NCBI GenBank assembly: GCA_027622715.1
Contig: JAQBYN010000016.1
Span: 1-64,000, forward strand
Reading direction: 5' to 3'
Source: Pseudomonadota bacterium
GTDB taxonomy: Bacteria > Pseudomonadota > Alphaproteobacteria > SHVP01
DNA length: 64,000 nucleotides
Positions 18,201 to 28,360 of the stretch are shown here, piece after piece. A program made the position numbers and the translations under genes. Each line of letters begins with the position of its first letter. Position 1 is the first letter of the stretch. The notes below the pieces were generated by a model that saw nothing but the letters and a program-made list of their open reading frames with translations, was not told where the DNA came from and searched no databases.

Positions 18201-19493
18201 TCAGACGATGGTGTTCCCATTGGACCGAAGGACGGACCCGGCGAGATAGAGCGATCCGCAAATGAGGACGCGCGGCCGCGGGTCACGGTCTGCGATAAGC
18301 GCCAAACCGGCTTCGATGGAGTCGCTTGGCTCGGCGGCGAACCCGGCGGCTTTCGCCACTTCGGCGAGCTCGTCGGCCGGTAACGCATTGGGCTCGCCGG
18401 GGATAGGGACGCACAGGATGCTCGCCGGTCCGCCTCGCAGGTTGGAAAAGAACCTAGACGCATCTTTTGTCTGCATCATGCCGATAATGGCGTGGGTCGT
18501 GCGGTGGTCCTCGGCGCGGTCGATGATCCACCTGGCAAGGACAGTCGCGGCCCCCTCGTTGTGGCCGCCGTCGAGCCATAGTTCGGAATCCGCCGGCAAC
18601 AAATCCGAAAGGGGCCCGGCGTCCAATCGCTGCAATCGCGCCGGCCATGATGCCGTCGCCAAGCCATGAGAAATCGCGCTTTGGTCGATGGCCGGATCGT
18701 TCAACAACATCGCCGCCGCCGCTGCCAACCCGGCGTTTTCATGCTGGTGCGGTCCGACCAACGACAATGCGCCGAGTGTCAGGTGTCGATCACCAAGGCG
18801 GACGGCAAACGGCGGGCCGTTGTCGAACGACCAATCTCTTTCGTGTAGGAACAATGGCGATCCGGTAATTTTCGCGGCGGTTGCAATTGTCACGGACGCT
18901 TCATTCGGTTGCGGTCCGACGATAATTGGGACCCCAGCGCGCATGATCCCTGCTTTCTCGTGGGCGATCTCGCCCAGCGTATCGCCGAGGAAGCGCTGGT
19001 GATCGTAGGAAATCGGGGTGATGACAGAAAGTGCGGTCGTCTCGCAAACGTTCGTGGTGTCTAGTCGCCCGCCTAGACCGACCTCCAGTAGGACATAATC
19101 CGCGGGGTGACGAGAGAACGCGAGCAAGGCGGCAACGGTCGTGATCTCGAAGAAGGTGATTGGATCTTCCCCGTTTGCTTGATCGCACTCGTCGAACAAC
19201 GCCTCGAGCTCTTGGTCGCTAATCAATCCTGAGGGAAGTCTGATGCGTTCGTTGAAACGAAGCAGGTGCGGCGAGGTATAGCAATGCACGCGGCGCCCAC
19301 TGCGCTCAATGATGGAGCGTAAATCGGCCACCACCGATCCCTTGCCGTTGGTGCCGGCAACGTGCACCGCCGGCGGCAGCGACTTCTGCGGATTGCCCAG
19401 GCGATGCAGCAAACGCGTAATTCGCTCGAGGGAAAGATCGATTGACTTGGGGTGCAGCTGCGTGAAGCGCTGCAAATAGAGGTCGATTTTCAC
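18201..19493 (-). CDS. folC: Bifunctional folylpolyglutamate synthase / dihydrofolate synthase
   Basis: FolC joins glutamate to dihydropteroate and extends folate polyglutamate tails. The 430-residue protein has the ATP-binding loop V-A-G-T-N-G-K-G-S-V at residues 45-54, the metal-binding L-E-V-G-L-G-G-R-L-D-T-T-N segment and a C-terminal Mur-ligase domain with L-D-G-G-H-N. It is the last gene of the minus-strand trp-accD run and starts 8 bases after the accD stop; the accD-folC pairing is common in Proteobacteria. Confidence 0.96.
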   Translation of the reverse strand: MKIDLYLQRFTQLHPKSIDLSLERITRLLHRLGNPQKSLPPAVHVAGTNGKGSVVADLRSIIERSGRRVHCYTSPHLLRFNERIRLPSGLISDQELEALFDECDQANGEDPITFFEITTVAALLAFSRHPADYVLLEVGLGGRLDTTNVCETTALSVITPISYDHQRFLGDTLGEIAHEKAGIMRAGVPIIVGPQPNEASVTIATAAKITGSPLFLHERDWSFDNGPPFAVRLGDRHLTLGALSLVGPHQHENAGLAAAAAMLLNDPAIDQSAISHGLATASWPARLQRLDAGPLSDLLPADSELWLDGGHNEGAATVLARWIIDRAEDHRTTHAIIGMMQTKDASRFFSNLRGGPASILCVPIPGEPNALPADELAEVAKAAGFAAEPSDSIEAGLALIADRDPRPRVLICGSLYLAGSVLRSNGNTIV

Positions 19494-19501
19494 TTTTCGA
19501 C

Positions 19502-20407
19502 CTAAGAGGCGGTGGCGTCTTCGACAGGTTCCTTGCGTGGCGTGGCCACCGCGGGCCGGTGCGTATTCATGAGGAGGTCGAGTATCTGAGATAGTTTGGC
19601 GCGCAGCTCGTGCCGATGAACGACCATATCGATCATGCCGTGTGCGAGAAGAAACTCTGCCCGCTGAAACCCGTCGGGAAGCTGCTCGCGAATGGTTTCC
19701 TCGATAACCCGGGGGCCGGCAAATCCGACGAGCGCCCCTGGCTCGGCAATCGAAACGTCGCCTAACATGGCGTATGACGCGGTGACACCACCGGTTGTGG
19801 GGTCGGTCAAGACGACGATGTAAGGCAAGCGCGCTTCTCGGACCAGTTCAACGGCAATAGTGGTGCGCGGCATTTGCATCAGGGACAGGATTCCCTCTTG
19901 CATTCGGGCGCCGCCAGCTGCGGCAAACACGATGAGCGCCGCTTCTTGCAGGACCGCTAGCCGGGCTGCGGCGATCAATGCCTCGCCCGCGGCTAGTCCC
20001 ATTGAGCCACCCATGAATGCAAAATTTTGGACCGCGATGACGGCACTCTGGCCATCGACGGTCCCGTGGGCGACCACGACGGCCTCGTCCTCGCCGGTTT
20101 TGGCGCGGCTATCGCGAAGGCGATCGGTGTAGCGTTTCTGGTCGCGGAACTTCAAAGGGTCGACAAGGACGTCGGGCAATTCGATTCGGGTGTGACGGCC
20201 CTCGTCGAACAGCGCAGCAAATCGTTGGTTCGGACCGATTCTAAGATGATGATCGCATGACGGACAGATGTGCTGATTTTCCTCTAAGTCGCGGTGAAAC
20301 AGCATTTGTCCGCAACTCGGGCACTTCGACCAAAGGTTCTCGGGAACGTCGCGTTGGCGCGAAAAAGCGCGCATTTTCGGACGGACAAAGTTGGTAAGCC
20401 AGTTCAT
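19502..20407 (-). CDS. accD: Acetyl-CoA carboxylase carboxyltransferase subunit beta
   Basis: AccD with AccA transfers carboxyl from biotin to acetyl-CoA to make malonyl-CoA for fatty acids. The 301-residue protein has the N-terminal four-Cys zinc ribbon (C29, C32, C48, C51), then the crotonase-like carboxyltransferase domain with [10 protein letters not shown] and G-G-A-R-M-Q-E-G. accA is not in the window. It lies 34 bases after trpA, the normal trpB-trpA-accD-folC order of Proteobacteria. Confidence 0.97.
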   Translation of the reverse strand: MNWLTNFVRPKMRAFSRQRDVPENLWSKCPSCGQMLFHRDLEENQHICPSCDHHLRIGPNQRFAALFDEGRHTRIELPDVLVDPLKFRDQKRYTDRLRDSRAKTGEDEAVVVAHGTVDGQSAVIAVQNFAFMGGSMGLAAGEALIAAARLAVLQEAALIVFAAAGGARMQEGILSLMQMPRTTIAVELVREARLPYIVVLTDPTTGGVTASYAMLGDVSIAEPGALVGFAGPRVIEETIREQLPDGFQRAEFLLAHGMIDMVVHRHELRAKLSQILDLLMNTHRPAVATPRKEPVEDATAS

Positions 20408-20441
20408 TGGACGTTCAATCTATCATTCTGTGACCCGCCGG

Positions 20442-21272
20442 TCACGAGTCGCGCGCGCCGTGAACGCCGCGCGCGATGTCGCGTACCAGGGCAAGGGTGC
20501 GCTCGACCGTGTGCGCTGTCGCGCGGCCGTCGTCGTCGAGGCTCTCTTGAATTGTGGTGACAATCGCCGAGCCGACGACTGCCGCGTCTGCCGTTCTGGC
20601 AATTTCGGCGGCTTGCGCGGCGTTGCGAATGCCGAATCCCACCGCAATTGGCAGGGCTGTGTGGCGGCGCAATCGGACCACCGCGCTTGCGACTTCGGCG
20701 CTATCGGCGCTCTTGGTACCGGTGATACCGGCGATCGACACGTAGTAGACGAACCCGGAGGTGTTAGTGAGGACAGTGGGCAACCGTTCGTCGTCAGTGG
20801 TCGGTGAGACTAGCCGGATAATACTCAATCCGCGCGACAGTGCCGGGACGCATAGTTCGTCGTCGTGCTCGGCTGGCAAGTCCACGACAATCAGTCCGTC
20901 GACGCCGGCCTTATCGGCATCCGACAAGAAGCGATCGACGCCGTAGCTGTAGATCGGATTGTAGTAGCCCATCAGAATGATCGGGGTCTCGGGGTCGTGC
21001 TGGCGGTGGTCGGCGACCAACGCCAAGACATCGGCAAGCTTTGTGCCGGCGCGCAGCGCCCGCAAGCTGGATGCCTGGACCGCCGGCCCGTCGGCCATCG
21101 GATCGGAGAACGGCATGCCCACTTCGATGATGTCCGCACCGGCTTCGGGTAGGCCGCGCAATAAGGTGGCACAGGTCGCGCGATCTGGATCACCGCCGGT
21201 GATGAAGGGCACGAATGCGGCGCGATTGTCAGCGCGTAACCGGGCAAAGCAACGGGCGAGGCGGTCGCTCAT
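20442..21272 (-). CDS. trpA: Tryptophan synthase alpha subunit
   Basis: TrpA cleaves indole-3-glycerol phosphate to indole, which is channelled to TrpB. The 276-residue TIM barrel shows F-I-T-G-G-D-P-D at residues 23-30, the catalytic Glu in [11 protein letters not shown], and the phosphate-binding G-F-G-I-R-N. It overlaps trpB by an ATGA, so the two subunits are translationally coupled. The other trp genes (trpE, G, D, C) are not in the window, so the pathway is split. Confidence 0.97.
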   Translation of the reverse strand: MSDRLARCFARLRADNRAAFVPFITGGDPDRATCATLLRGLPEAGADIIEVGMPFSDPMADGPAVQASSLRALRAGTKLADVLALVADHRQHDPETPIILMGYYNPIYSYGVDRFLSDADKAGVDGLIVVDLPAEHDDELCVPALSRGLSIIRLVSPTTDDERLPTVLTNTSGFVYYVSIAGITGTKSADSAEVASAVVRLRRHTALPIAVGFGIRNAAQAAEIARTADAAVVGSAIVTTIQESLDDDGRATAHTVERTLALVRDIARGVHGARDS

Positions 21273-22483
21273 TCCAGGCTCACGCCAATCGCGGCTGCCA
21301 CCGTGAAAACGTCTTTGTCACCGCGCCCGCACATGTTCATCAAAATAATGTGGTCCGCCGGGAGCGATGGCGCCATCCGCATGACGTGCGCCAAGGCGTG
21401 ACTGGGCTCAAGCGCCGGGATGATGCCCTCAAGTTTGCAGCACAGCTGAAAAGCCTCAAGCGCTTCGGCGTCGGTCGCCGAGACATAGCTGACCCGCCCC
21501 TGATCCTTGAGCCAAGAATGTTCCGGCCCAATCCCTGGGTAGTCGAGTCCGGCCGATATCGAATGGGCCTCGGTAATCTGCCCGTCGTCGTCTTGCAGCA
21601 AATAGGTCCGATTGCCGTGGAGCACGCCCGGGCGGCCCCGGGTGAGAGACGCTGCGTGCGCGTCGGTGTCTATCCCCTTGCCGGCCGCCTCGACGCCGAC
21701 GATCGCGACATCTTTGTCGTCAAGAAAAGGATGGAACAACCCCATCGCGTTGCTACCGCCGCCAACGCAAGCGACCAACGTGTCGGGCAGGCGGCCTTCC
21801 CGCTCGGTCATTTGCTCGCGGGCCTCACGACCGATGACCGATTGGAACTCGCGCACCATTTCCGGGTAGGGATGCGGACCCGCCACGGTGCCGATGATGT
21901 AAAACGTGTCGTGAACGTTTGCGACCCAGTCGCGCAACGCCTCGTTCATCGCGTCTTTCAACGTCCGCGACCCGGACGTCACGGGCCTGACTTCGGCGCC
22001 GAGCAGCTTCATACGAAAAACGTTGGGCTGCTGACGGGCGATATCGGTCTCGCCCATGTAGACGATGCAAGGCATCCCGAATAACGCGGCGACGGTCGCC
22101 GTTGCGACGCCGTGCTGTCCGGCGCCGGTTTCGGCGATGATTCGAGTCTTACCCATGCGCCGTGCTAGCAGGATCTGACCCATGCAGTTATTGATCTTGT
22201 GAGATCCGGTGTGATTGAGCTCGTCGCGTTTGAAATAGACCTTCGCGCCGCCAAGGTGTTCCGTCAGCCGCTTCGCGAAATAGAGCGGGCTGGGCCGGCC
22301 AACGTAGTCGCGCAAATATTCGTCCAACTCGGCGCGAAAGGCCGCGTCACTGCGCGCAATATTCCATGCCTTTTCCACCGAAAGAATGAGAGGCATTAGT
22401 GTTTCGGCGACAAACCGTCCGCCAAAAATACCGTAATTGCCGTTCTCGTCGGGCCCGGTCCGGAATGAGTTCGCGGTCGTCAT
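21269..22483 (-). CDS. trpB: Tryptophan synthase beta subunit
   Basis: TrpB is the pyridoxal-phosphate subunit that joins indole and serine to tryptophan. The 404-residue protein has the PLP lysine in H-T-G-S-H-K-I-N-N, the phosphate-binding G-G-G-S-N-A-M-G and the [11 protein letters not shown] segment. It lies 3 bases after trpF and overlaps trpA, so trpF-trpB-trpA form one translational block. Confidence 0.98.
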   Translation of the reverse strand: MTTANSFRTGPDENGNYGIFGGRFVAETLMPLILSVEKAWNIARSDAAFRAELDEYLRDYVGRPSPLYFAKRLTEHLGGAKVYFKRDELNHTGSHKINNCMGQILLARRMGKTRIIAETGAGQHGVATATVAALFGMPCIVYMGETDIARQQPNVFRMKLLGAEVRPVTSGSRTLKDAMNEALRDWVANVHDTFYIIGTVAGPHPYPEMVREFQSVIGREAREQMTEREGRLPDTLVACVGGGSNAMGLFHPFLDDKDVAIVGVEAAGKGIDTDAHAASLTRGRPGVLHGNRTYLLQDDDGQITEAHSISAGLDYPGIGPEHSWLKDQGRVSYVSATDAEALEAFQLCCKLEGIIPALEPSHALAHVMRMAPSLPADHIILMNMCGRGDKDVFTVAAAIGVSLE

Positions 22484-22486
22484 CAG

Positions 22487-23128
22487 CTAAAGGCCGCCGG
22501 CCGCTGAGAGGAAAGCCGCAATCTTCTGCGGATCTTTGATCCCGCGGACAGTCTCAACACCTGAGGATACGTCGACATGACGTGCCCCAGAGGCAGACAC
22601 CGCTTCGGCCAAATTGCCGGCGTTTAGCCCGCCTGCCAGGAACCACGGCAGCGCCGGGTTAATGTCCGCCAAAAGCGTCCAGTCGAAGGCGTAGGCGTTT
22701 CCGCCCGGCAACGCGTCATCTGCCTGGGCCTTGGCGTCGTATAGCAACATATCCGCGACGCCTTCGTATTGTTTGGCCGCTGAGACGTCTTCGGTCGACG
22801 ACACCGAGATGGTCTTGATGATGGCACAACCCGACTGCCGCCGGATGTCCGCGACGCGATCCGGCGATTCATTGCCGTGGAGTTGCAGCATATCGGCGTT
22901 CAGGGAATCAAGAATCACGGCGATCTCTTCGTCCGATGGATTAACCACTACCGCAACCTTCTTGACCGACTTCGGTACGTGAAGCCCTAGATCGCTGGCT
23001 AATTCGGGGTGGACGTTGCGCGGGCTGGGCGGGAAAAACATGAACCCGACGAATTGCGCGCCACCATGGACGGCGGCATCGACGTCGTTGCGGGTCGAAA
23101 GGCCGCAAATCTTGACACCGATATTCAC
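22487..23128 (-). CDS. trpF: Phosphoribosylanthranilate isomerase
   Basis: TrpF performs the Amadori rearrangement of phosphoribosylanthranilate in tryptophan synthesis. The 213-residue barrel has the catalytic Cys in V-K-I-C-G-L-S and Asp in L-L-Y-D-A-K, plus F-L-A-G-G-L-N and V-D-V-S-S-G-V-E at the phosphate site. It begins right after pyrF with a 1-base gap and precedes trpB by 3 bases. Confidence 0.97.
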   Translation of the reverse strand: MNIGVKICGLSTRNDVDAAVHGGAQFVGFMFFPPSPRNVHPELASDLGLHVPKSVKKVAVVVNPSDEEIAVILDSLNADMLQLHGNESPDRVADIRRQSGCAIIKTISVSSTEDVSAAKQYEGVADMLLYDAKAQADDALPGGNAYAFDWTLLADINPALPWFLAGGLNAGNLAEAVSASGARHVDVSSGVETVRGIKDPQKIAAFLSAAGGL

Positions 23129-23129
23129 G

Positions 23130-23831
23130 TCAGGCTGCCCGGCTGCCTAAGCTTAACCGAATCGCTTGCGCCGCTGCTGCAGGGTCGTTGGCCGCCGTGA
23201 TCGGCCGCCCTATAACCAGAACATCTGCACCGCGTTCCAACGCCTCCGCTGGCGTCATGGTTCTCTTTTGATCGCCCACCGCGCTGCCCTCGGGGCGGAT
23301 ACCCGGCACGACCAATTTGAAATCGGGTCCGCACGCGACCCGTAGCGCGGAGATCTCACGCGCCGAACAGACCACACCGGCGAGGCCTGCGTGTTGCGCA
23401 AGTGCCGCGAGGCGCAGAACGTGATCCTGGGGCGAGCCCGTGATCCCGATGCTCTCAAGATCGCGGGCATCCAGGCTTGTCAGCACCGTGACGCCGAGAA
23501 CCCACGGTGGTGAATCCGATTCCTGGGCTGCGGCCAAAGCTGATTCCATCATTGCGGTGCCGCCGGAAGCATGAACGTTGATCATGGCCGGATGAAGCAC
23601 ACAGGCCGCACGGACGGCGCCGGCCACGGTATTGGGGATGTCATGGAATTTGAGGTCGAGGAAGAGCGGGACGCCAGATGGCACGATCTGGCGGACCCCG
23701 TCAGGTCCGTGCGCTGTAAAGAATTCTTTCCCGACTTTCAGACCGCCGACGTGATCACTGACGGCTATACCGAGTTTGCGCGCACGGTCGAGGTCGTTTG
23801 TGTCGAGGGCGCAGAAGATCGGATTGGACAT
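23130..23831 (-). CDS. pyrF: Orotidine 5'-phosphate decarboxylase
   Basis: PyrF decarboxylates OMP to UMP, the last step of pyrimidine synthesis. The 233-residue barrel has the catalytic D-L-K-F-H-D-I-P-N-T-V motif near residue 60 and the G-I-R-P-E-G phosphate loop. It heads the block pyrF-trpF-trpB-trpA-accD-folC, with a 72-base gap from the ornithine-cyclodeaminase-like gene. That gap may hold a promoter, but I see no clear -35/-10 pair. Confidence 0.97.
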   Translation of the reverse strand: MSNPIFCALDTNDLDRARKLGIAVSDHVGGLKVGKEFFTAHGPDGVRQIVPSGVPLFLDLKFHDIPNTVAGAVRAACVLHPAMINVHASGGTAMMESALAAAQESDSPPWVLGVTVLTSLDARDLESIGITGSPQDHVLRLAALAQHAGLAGVVCSAREISALRVACGPDFKLVVPGIRPEGSAVGDQKRTMTPAEALERGADVLVIGRPITAANDPAAAAQAIRLSLGSRAA

Positions 23832-23903
23832 AAATATAGGCCCCCAAAGGGCTCGATTCGCTGCGGCTGTTTAGCATCGCGGTCGGGCGCTGGCAAACCC
23901 CGG

Positions 23904-24854
23904 CTAGGAGGGGCTCGCGCCCCAGGCTTCGTAAGCCATTACCGCGGCGGCCCAATCTTCGACCGCGGTGCCGACGGATTTGAACATGGTGATCTCGGCC
24001 GCCCCGGTCCGTCCAGTCGCCGGGCCGCGGCACAAGGTTGTTAGATCACCCAGAATATGTTGTTCGGTTATGACGCCCCGATCGATAGGCAACAAGACGT
24101 CGCCGGCTTCGGCGAGTGCGCCCTCGCGGGTGTCAACGAAAATGCGGGCGCGCCGCACGGTGTTGTCATCGGTCTCGCGCATGTCGCGGCGATAGGCCCC
24201 GACGACATCGACGTGCGCCCCTGGTTTGAGCAACGCGCCGTGGACGAGCGGCTCTGGCGACATGGTGGCGCAGGTCACGATATCGGCGTTTCGCATCGAT
24301 TCTTCGGGATGGGTAACGGCGGACGCGTCGAAGCCCTCGTCCCGAAGTGCCGCGGCCAACCTCGCCGCGCGCTCTGGTGTGCGGTTCCAGACATCGATCT
24401 TGCGAATCGGGCGTACCGCGGCGTGGGCGCGGGCTAGGTGGGCCCCTAAGGTTCCAGCGCCCATCACGAGAAGGCGTTGCGCGTCTTCCCGTGCGAGATA
24501 TTGCGCGGCCAATGCTGAGGCCGCAGCCGTCCGACGACCGGTGATTTCAGGGCCATCAAGCGTGGCAAGCGGCTGACCGGTGGTGGCATCGATCAGAACA
24601 ACGATGCCTTGGACCGAATCCAGGCCGCGTTTGGCATTGTCGGGAAAAATCGAGACCATTTTGACCACCACGTAGCGGCCAGCCTTCCAGGCGGGCATGA
24701 CCAGCATTGCACCGTCGGTTCCCTGAGGTAGCTCGATGGCGTGATGGCTACGCAATGGCGTGGTCACGCCGTCCCGGAATGCGGCTTCGAGGGCCTTGGC
24801 GAGTGCGCCATAGGGCAGAGCGTTCGCCACGGCGGCACCGTCCAAATGTCGCAC
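23904..24854 (-). CDS. Ornithine cyclodeaminase / mu-crystallin family protein
   Basis: The 316-residue protein has the Rossmann motif G-A-G-T-L-G-A-H and the family segments P-L-R-S-H-H, K-M-V-S-I-F-P-D-N and D-V-V-G-A-Y. The family includes ornithine cyclodeaminase, alanine dehydrogenase and ketimine reductases; the sequence alone does not pick the substrate. Start is GTG (minus strand), sharing one base with the stop of the LapA-like gene (TAGTG), so the two are coupled. No proline or lysine catabolic genes are nearby. Confidence 0.85.
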   Translation of the reverse strand: MRHLDGAAVANALPYGALAKALEAAFRDGVTTPLRSHHAIELPQGTDGAMLVMPAWKAGRYVVVKMVSIFPDNAKRGLDSVQGIVVLIDATTGQPLATLDGPEITGRRTAAASALAAQYLAREDAQRLLVMGAGTLGAHLARAHAAVRPIRKIDVWNRTPERAARLAAALRDEGFDASAVTHPEESMRNADIVTCATMSPEPLVHGALLKPGAHVDVVGAYRRDMRETDDNTVRRARIFVDTREGALAEAGDVLLPIDRGVITEQHILGDLTTLCRGPATGRTGAAEITMFKSVGTAVEDWAAAVMAYEAWGASPS

Positions 24855-25177
24855 TAGTCCGCGCGCTCTAGGGTCTTTGGGGGAGGCCCCGTGCGGGTGC
24901 CGTCGTTAGGCGGACCGTTGAGGTTTTTCTGAAGTTCGTCGCGTTGCCGCTCTGCCAGACGCAGTCTGGACCGCCGCCCGCTAGCGGCGCGCCAGGAGAT
25001 TAGCCCACCCGCGATCAAACCAAATAGTACGGCGATCAGGACCGGGAGGTAGAAGGGCACCGAAAGGGATAGCGGAATGGGGTCGAACGTTAACTCGACC
25101 GCGTGGCGATTGGCGATCGCGAACCAGACCACGATGACCGCCAAAGCAATCGTCAGTAGGCTTGAAATCGCGCGCAT
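24854..25177 (-). CDS. Small membrane protein with LapA (DUF1049) domain
   Basis: The 107-residue protein has two hydrophobic helices at about residues 5-21 and 41-63, separated by the short N-R-H-A-V-E-L-T-F segment typical of LapA-domain (YciS-like) proteins, then a charged soluble tail. In Escherichia coli the LapA/LapB pair tunes LpxC turnover and LPS amount; no lapB-like TPR gene is adjacent here. It follows ihfB, as is usual in Proteobacteria (rpsA-ihfB-lapA order). Confidence 0.82.
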   Translation of the reverse strand: MRAISSLLTIALAVIVVWFAIANRHAVELTFDPIPLSLSVPFYLPVLIAVLFGLIAGGLISWRAASGRRSRLRLAERQRDELQKNLNGPPNDGTRTGPPPKTLERAD

Positions 25178-25205
25178 GGTGCCGATTCGGGCGCCCTATT
25201 AAGCC

Positions 25206-25526
25206 CTATGCCTTAGCCGCTGCTTCGTTCTGGGGGCTGCCTGACGGCCCCTCGTTTAGGCTTTGCCGGAGTTCCTTGCCGGTCTTGAAGAACGGCACAT
25301 GTTTCTCGGTAACCCGGACGGCCTCGCCGGTACGCGGATTCCGGGCCACGCGCGCCGCCCTTTGTTTGACCGAAAAAGCGCCAAATCCGCGCAATTCAAC
25401 GCGGTCGCCGCGGGCCAGCGCGGTGGAGATTTCCTCAAATATGGTGGAGACGATCCGTTCGATATCGCGTTGGTAGAGGTGCGGGTTCATTTCCGCCAGA
25501 CGCATGATGAGTTCAGATTTGACCAC
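25206..25526 (-). CDS. ihfB: Integration host factor beta subunit
   Basis: IHF-beta pairs with IHF-alpha to bend DNA at regulatory and recombination sites. The 106-residue protein has the HU/IHF fold with R-G-F-G-A-F, R-N-P-R-T-G-E and [11 protein letters not shown]. The alpha subunit gene is not in the window. Its place after rpsA and sppA fits the beta call rather than HU. Confidence 0.95.
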   Translation of the reverse strand: MVKSELIMRLAEMNPHLYQRDIERIVSTIFEEISTALARGDRVELRGFGAFSVKQRAARVARNPRTGEAVRVTEKHVPFFKTGKELRQSLNEGPSGSPQNEAAAKA

Positions 25527-25571
25527 CGCGTCATCCTCCCCGGAATTCGCATAGTGCGCTGATATTGCTCG

Positions 25572-26495
25572 CTAATTCTGCGCAGGGTGCCAAACCGACA
25601 TCAGGCCGTCAAGCCTAAGTCGTTCTGAAAGAAGCGTTTTTTTGGTTAGGCCGGTAATAAGGTCAAAAAATGTCGCCGGGGTGTCTTCGCGTTCAAGGTC
25701 TTTTACCGGTACATCCGCTGGAATTCCGCGCATTTCGACCAGCCACTCGAGCGCTTCTCGCTCCCCGCCAATCGAATCGATCAGGCCAAGAGAAAGCGCC
25801 TGACGCCCGGTATAAGCGCGACCGTCTGCGAGGTCTCTGGCGGTGTCCATCGGAAGCCCGCGACGCTCGGCGAAAATCTCAAGGAACCACGCATAGACGT
25901 CGTCGATGAGCGATTGCGTAGCGACCCGGGTTTGGTCGTTCAGTGGCTGAAAGAGTGAAGGTTGGCCCTTAAGCGGCGCACTGCGAAATGTCTCGGCCGT
26001 CACGCCGAGGCGTTCGAGTAGACCGCTGACCTCGGCGGTCTCGAGTAGAACGCCAATCGATCCAGTGATCGACGTTTCAAGTGCATAGATTCGACCTGCA
26101 GCCAGCGCCACCATGTACCCGGCGGACGCCCCGACGGTCCGGATGACGGCGACCACCGGCACGCCGCGGTTGCCGATTCGACGAAGTTCTCGGTAGATCG
26201 ATTCGCCACCGGTCGTAGTGCCACCGGGCGTGTCGATCACGACCAACACCGCGAGTGTTGAATCATTGTCGGCCGCATCTGCGAGGCCAAGAAGAATTTC
26301 GGGATCGTCGAATACGATGCCGCTGACTGTGACCCTTAGGATGTGGGGCCTGCTGCCGATCGGGTCGAAACCGGTCGTCACGGCGACGGTTCCAAGGATC
26401 AACGCAGCGCCGGTTACAACGGCAAGCACGCGCCAGAATGAGAGCCATCGACGCAGCCGTCGCCGGGCGACGATGCCGTCTGCGTCGATGGTCAC
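25572..26495 (-). CDS. sppA: Signal peptide peptidase SppA (S49 family)
   Basis: SppA is a membrane-anchored serine protease that degrades cleaved signal peptides. The 307-residue short form has an N-terminal anchor at about residues 21-41 and a single protease domain. Motifs are I-D-T-P-G-G, the nucleophile Ser in V-G-A-S-A-G-Y-M-V-A and the conserved Lys in A-P-L-K-G-Q-P-S. It lies 9 bases after the rpsA stop. Confidence 0.93.
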   Translation of the reverse strand: MTIDADGIVARRRLRRWLSFWRVLAVVTGAALILGTVAVTTGFDPIGSRPHILRVTVSGIVFDDPEILLGLADAADNDSTLAVLVVIDTPGGTTTGGESIYRELRRIGNRGVPVVAVIRTVGASAGYMVALAAGRIYALETSITGSIGVLLETAEVSGLLERLGVTAETFRSAPLKGQPSLFQPLNDQTRVATQSLIDDVYAWFLEIFAERRGLPMDTARDLADGRAYTGRQALSLGLIDSIGGEREALEWLVEMRGIPADVPVKDLEREDTPATFFDLITGLTKKTLLSERLRLDGLMSVWHPAQN

Positions 26496-26504
26496 AGCTC
26501 TTCC

Positions 26505-28220
26505 CTATTCGTCGTCAGCCTGCTTCTTGTCGCGCATCGCGGCGCCCAAGATATCGCCCAGGCTTGCGCCGCTATCGGACGATCCGAATTGCGCCATTGC
26601 TTCTTTTTCGTCTGAGACTTCAAGCGCTTTGATCGAGACGCTGACCTTGCGGTTATCGGTGTCAACCGACATCACTTTTGCATCGACTTTGTCGCCGGGT
26701 GCAAATCGGTCGGGGCGCTGGTCGGATCGGTCGCGCGATAGATCCGAGCGGCGGATGAATGTCGACCAGCCCGTTGGCAAGGTGACTTCGATCCCGCCCT
26801 CTTTTACCTCGGATACCGTGCAGGTGACGGTGCTGCCTTTGGTAACCCCATCCGATACGGAATCGAACGGATCGTCGGTCAGCTGCTTGATCCCAAGGCT
26901 GATGCGCTCTTTCTCGATGCTGACATCGAGAACCTTGGCTTTGACGATTTGGCCTTTCTGGTGTTGCGCCGCGGCGTCCTCGCCTGACCCCGTCCAGGTG
27001 ATATCCGAGAGATGGACTAGGCCGTCAACACCGCCGTCGAGCCCAACAAAAAGGCCAAACTCGGTGATCCCCTTGATTTCGCCCTCAACCAGGGTGCCAA
27101 CGGGATGTGTGGCCTCAAAGGCCTCCCACGGGTTATCCATCGTTTGCTTCAGGCCAAGGCTGATCCGCCGTTTGGCGGCATCAACATCGAGAATAACCAC
27201 CTCGACTTCTTGGCTGGTGGACACAATCTTGCCCGGGTGGACGTTCTTTTTGGTCCAACTCATCTCGGAGACATGCACCAGTCCTTCGACGCCCGGCTCT
27301 AGTTCGACGAATGCGCCGTAGTCAGTGATGTTGGTGACGCGCCCGGTGAATTTCGAACTAACAGGAAACTTCGTTTCCACGCCATCCCAGGGATCAGATT
27401 CGAGCTGCTTCATGCCCAGCGAAATACGCTGGCTCTCGGGGTTCACTTTGATCACCTGGACCTTGACGGTCTCGCCGATGTTCAAAACCTCGGAGGGGTG
27501 GCCGATTCGGCGCCACGCCATGTCGGTCACGTGCAGCAAACCGTCAATACCACCGAGATCCACAAACGCGCCGTAGTCGGTGATGTTCTTGACCACACCC
27601 TCAAGAACTTGTCCTTCGGACAGGGTGTTGAGGAGTTCGGAGCGCGCCTCGGCGCGGGTCTCTTCCAATACGGCGCGCCGTGATACGACAATGTTTCCGC
27701 GCCGGCGATCCATTTTTAGGATCTGAAATGGTTGTGGCGAGTTCATCAGCGGGCCGACGTCGCGCACTGGCCGAATATCGACTTGGCTACCGGGTAGGAA
27801 AGCAACGGCGCCTGACAAATCCACTGTAAAGCCGCCTTTGACCCTGCCGAAGATATGCCCAGTGACGCGCTCGGTTTTCTCGAATGCTTCTTCGAGTTTT
27901 TCCCATGATTCCTCGCGGCGCGCTTTTTCGCGGCTGAGAACGGCTTCGCCGTTCCGGTTTTCCATGCGCTCGAGATAAACTTCGACGGTATCGCCGACTT
28001 TGATTTCGGCGGGCTGCCCAGGCAGCGCAAATTCCTTGAGGGCGACGCGCCCTTCCGATTTTAGGCCAACGTCGATTACGGCATCATCGTTTTCGATCGC
28101 AACGACAAGGCCTTTGAGGACCGAGCCTTCTAGGTCTCCACTTGCACCGATAGATTCTTCGAGAAGGGCAGCGAAGTCTGCGCCGGTAGCGGGCATTGCC
28201 TCGTGTGTCGTCTCCGACAT
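26505..28220 (-). CDS. rpsA: 30S ribosomal protein S1
   Basis: S1 binds mRNA on the small subunit and helps initiation. The 571-residue protein has six S1 OB-fold repeats; four are clear from recurring Y-G-A-F-V-D-L / G-L-V-H-V-S-E-M / R-I-S-L-G-M-K-Q segments. Start ATG at 28218-28220 (MSETTHE) is chosen because AAGGA lies 8 bases upstream; the earlier ATG only 9 bases before it has no proper spacing. It lies in the conserved aroA-cmk-rpsA-sppA/ihfB order, 140 bases after cmk. Confidence 0.97.
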   Translation of the reverse strand: MSETTHEAMPATGADFAALLEESIGASGDLEGSVLKGLVVAIENDDAVIDVGLKSEGRVALKEFALPGQPAEIKVGDTVEVYLERMENRNGEAVLSREKARREESWEKLEEAFEKTERVTGHIFGRVKGGFTVDLSGAVAFLPGSQVDIRPVRDVGPLMNSPQPFQILKMDRRRGNIVVSRRAVLEETRAEARSELLNTLSEGQVLEGVVKNITDYGAFVDLGGIDGLLHVTDMAWRRIGHPSEVLNIGETVKVQVIKVNPESQRISLGMKQLESDPWDGVETKFPVSSKFTGRVTNITDYGAFVELEPGVEGLVHVSEMSWTKKNVHPGKIVSTSQEVEVVILDVDAAKRRISLGLKQTMDNPWEAFEATHPVGTLVEGEIKGITEFGLFVGLDGGVDGLVHLSDITWTGSGEDAAAQHQKGQIVKAKVLDVSIEKERISLGIKQLTDDPFDSVSDGVTKGSTVTCTVSEVKEGGIEVTLPTGWSTFIRRSDLSRDRSDQRPDRFAPGDKVDAKVMSVDTDNRKVSVSIKALEVSDEKEAMAQFGSSDSGASLGDILGAAMRDKKQADDE

Positions 28221-28360
28221 TTGTTCCATCCTTTTCTGCCTGGCCAACCGTTCTCAATGAACGGGCTAGATGCCTCGAGCCGCACAATGCGGACTTCCAG
28301 CACACGGGATTGAGACCAAACTTTCCGCTGGTAGTGCAGCCGAGCGGCTCACCGCTTCGG

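Noticed and set aside
21215-22084. 289-codon frame opposite trpB
   Set aside because: TrpB motifs are intact on the other strand and the translation has no recognisable domain.
26218-27321. 367-codon open frame on the plus strand opposite sppA/rpsA
   Set aside because: Ser/Thr-rich low-complexity translation, antisense to repeated S1 domains; a shadow.
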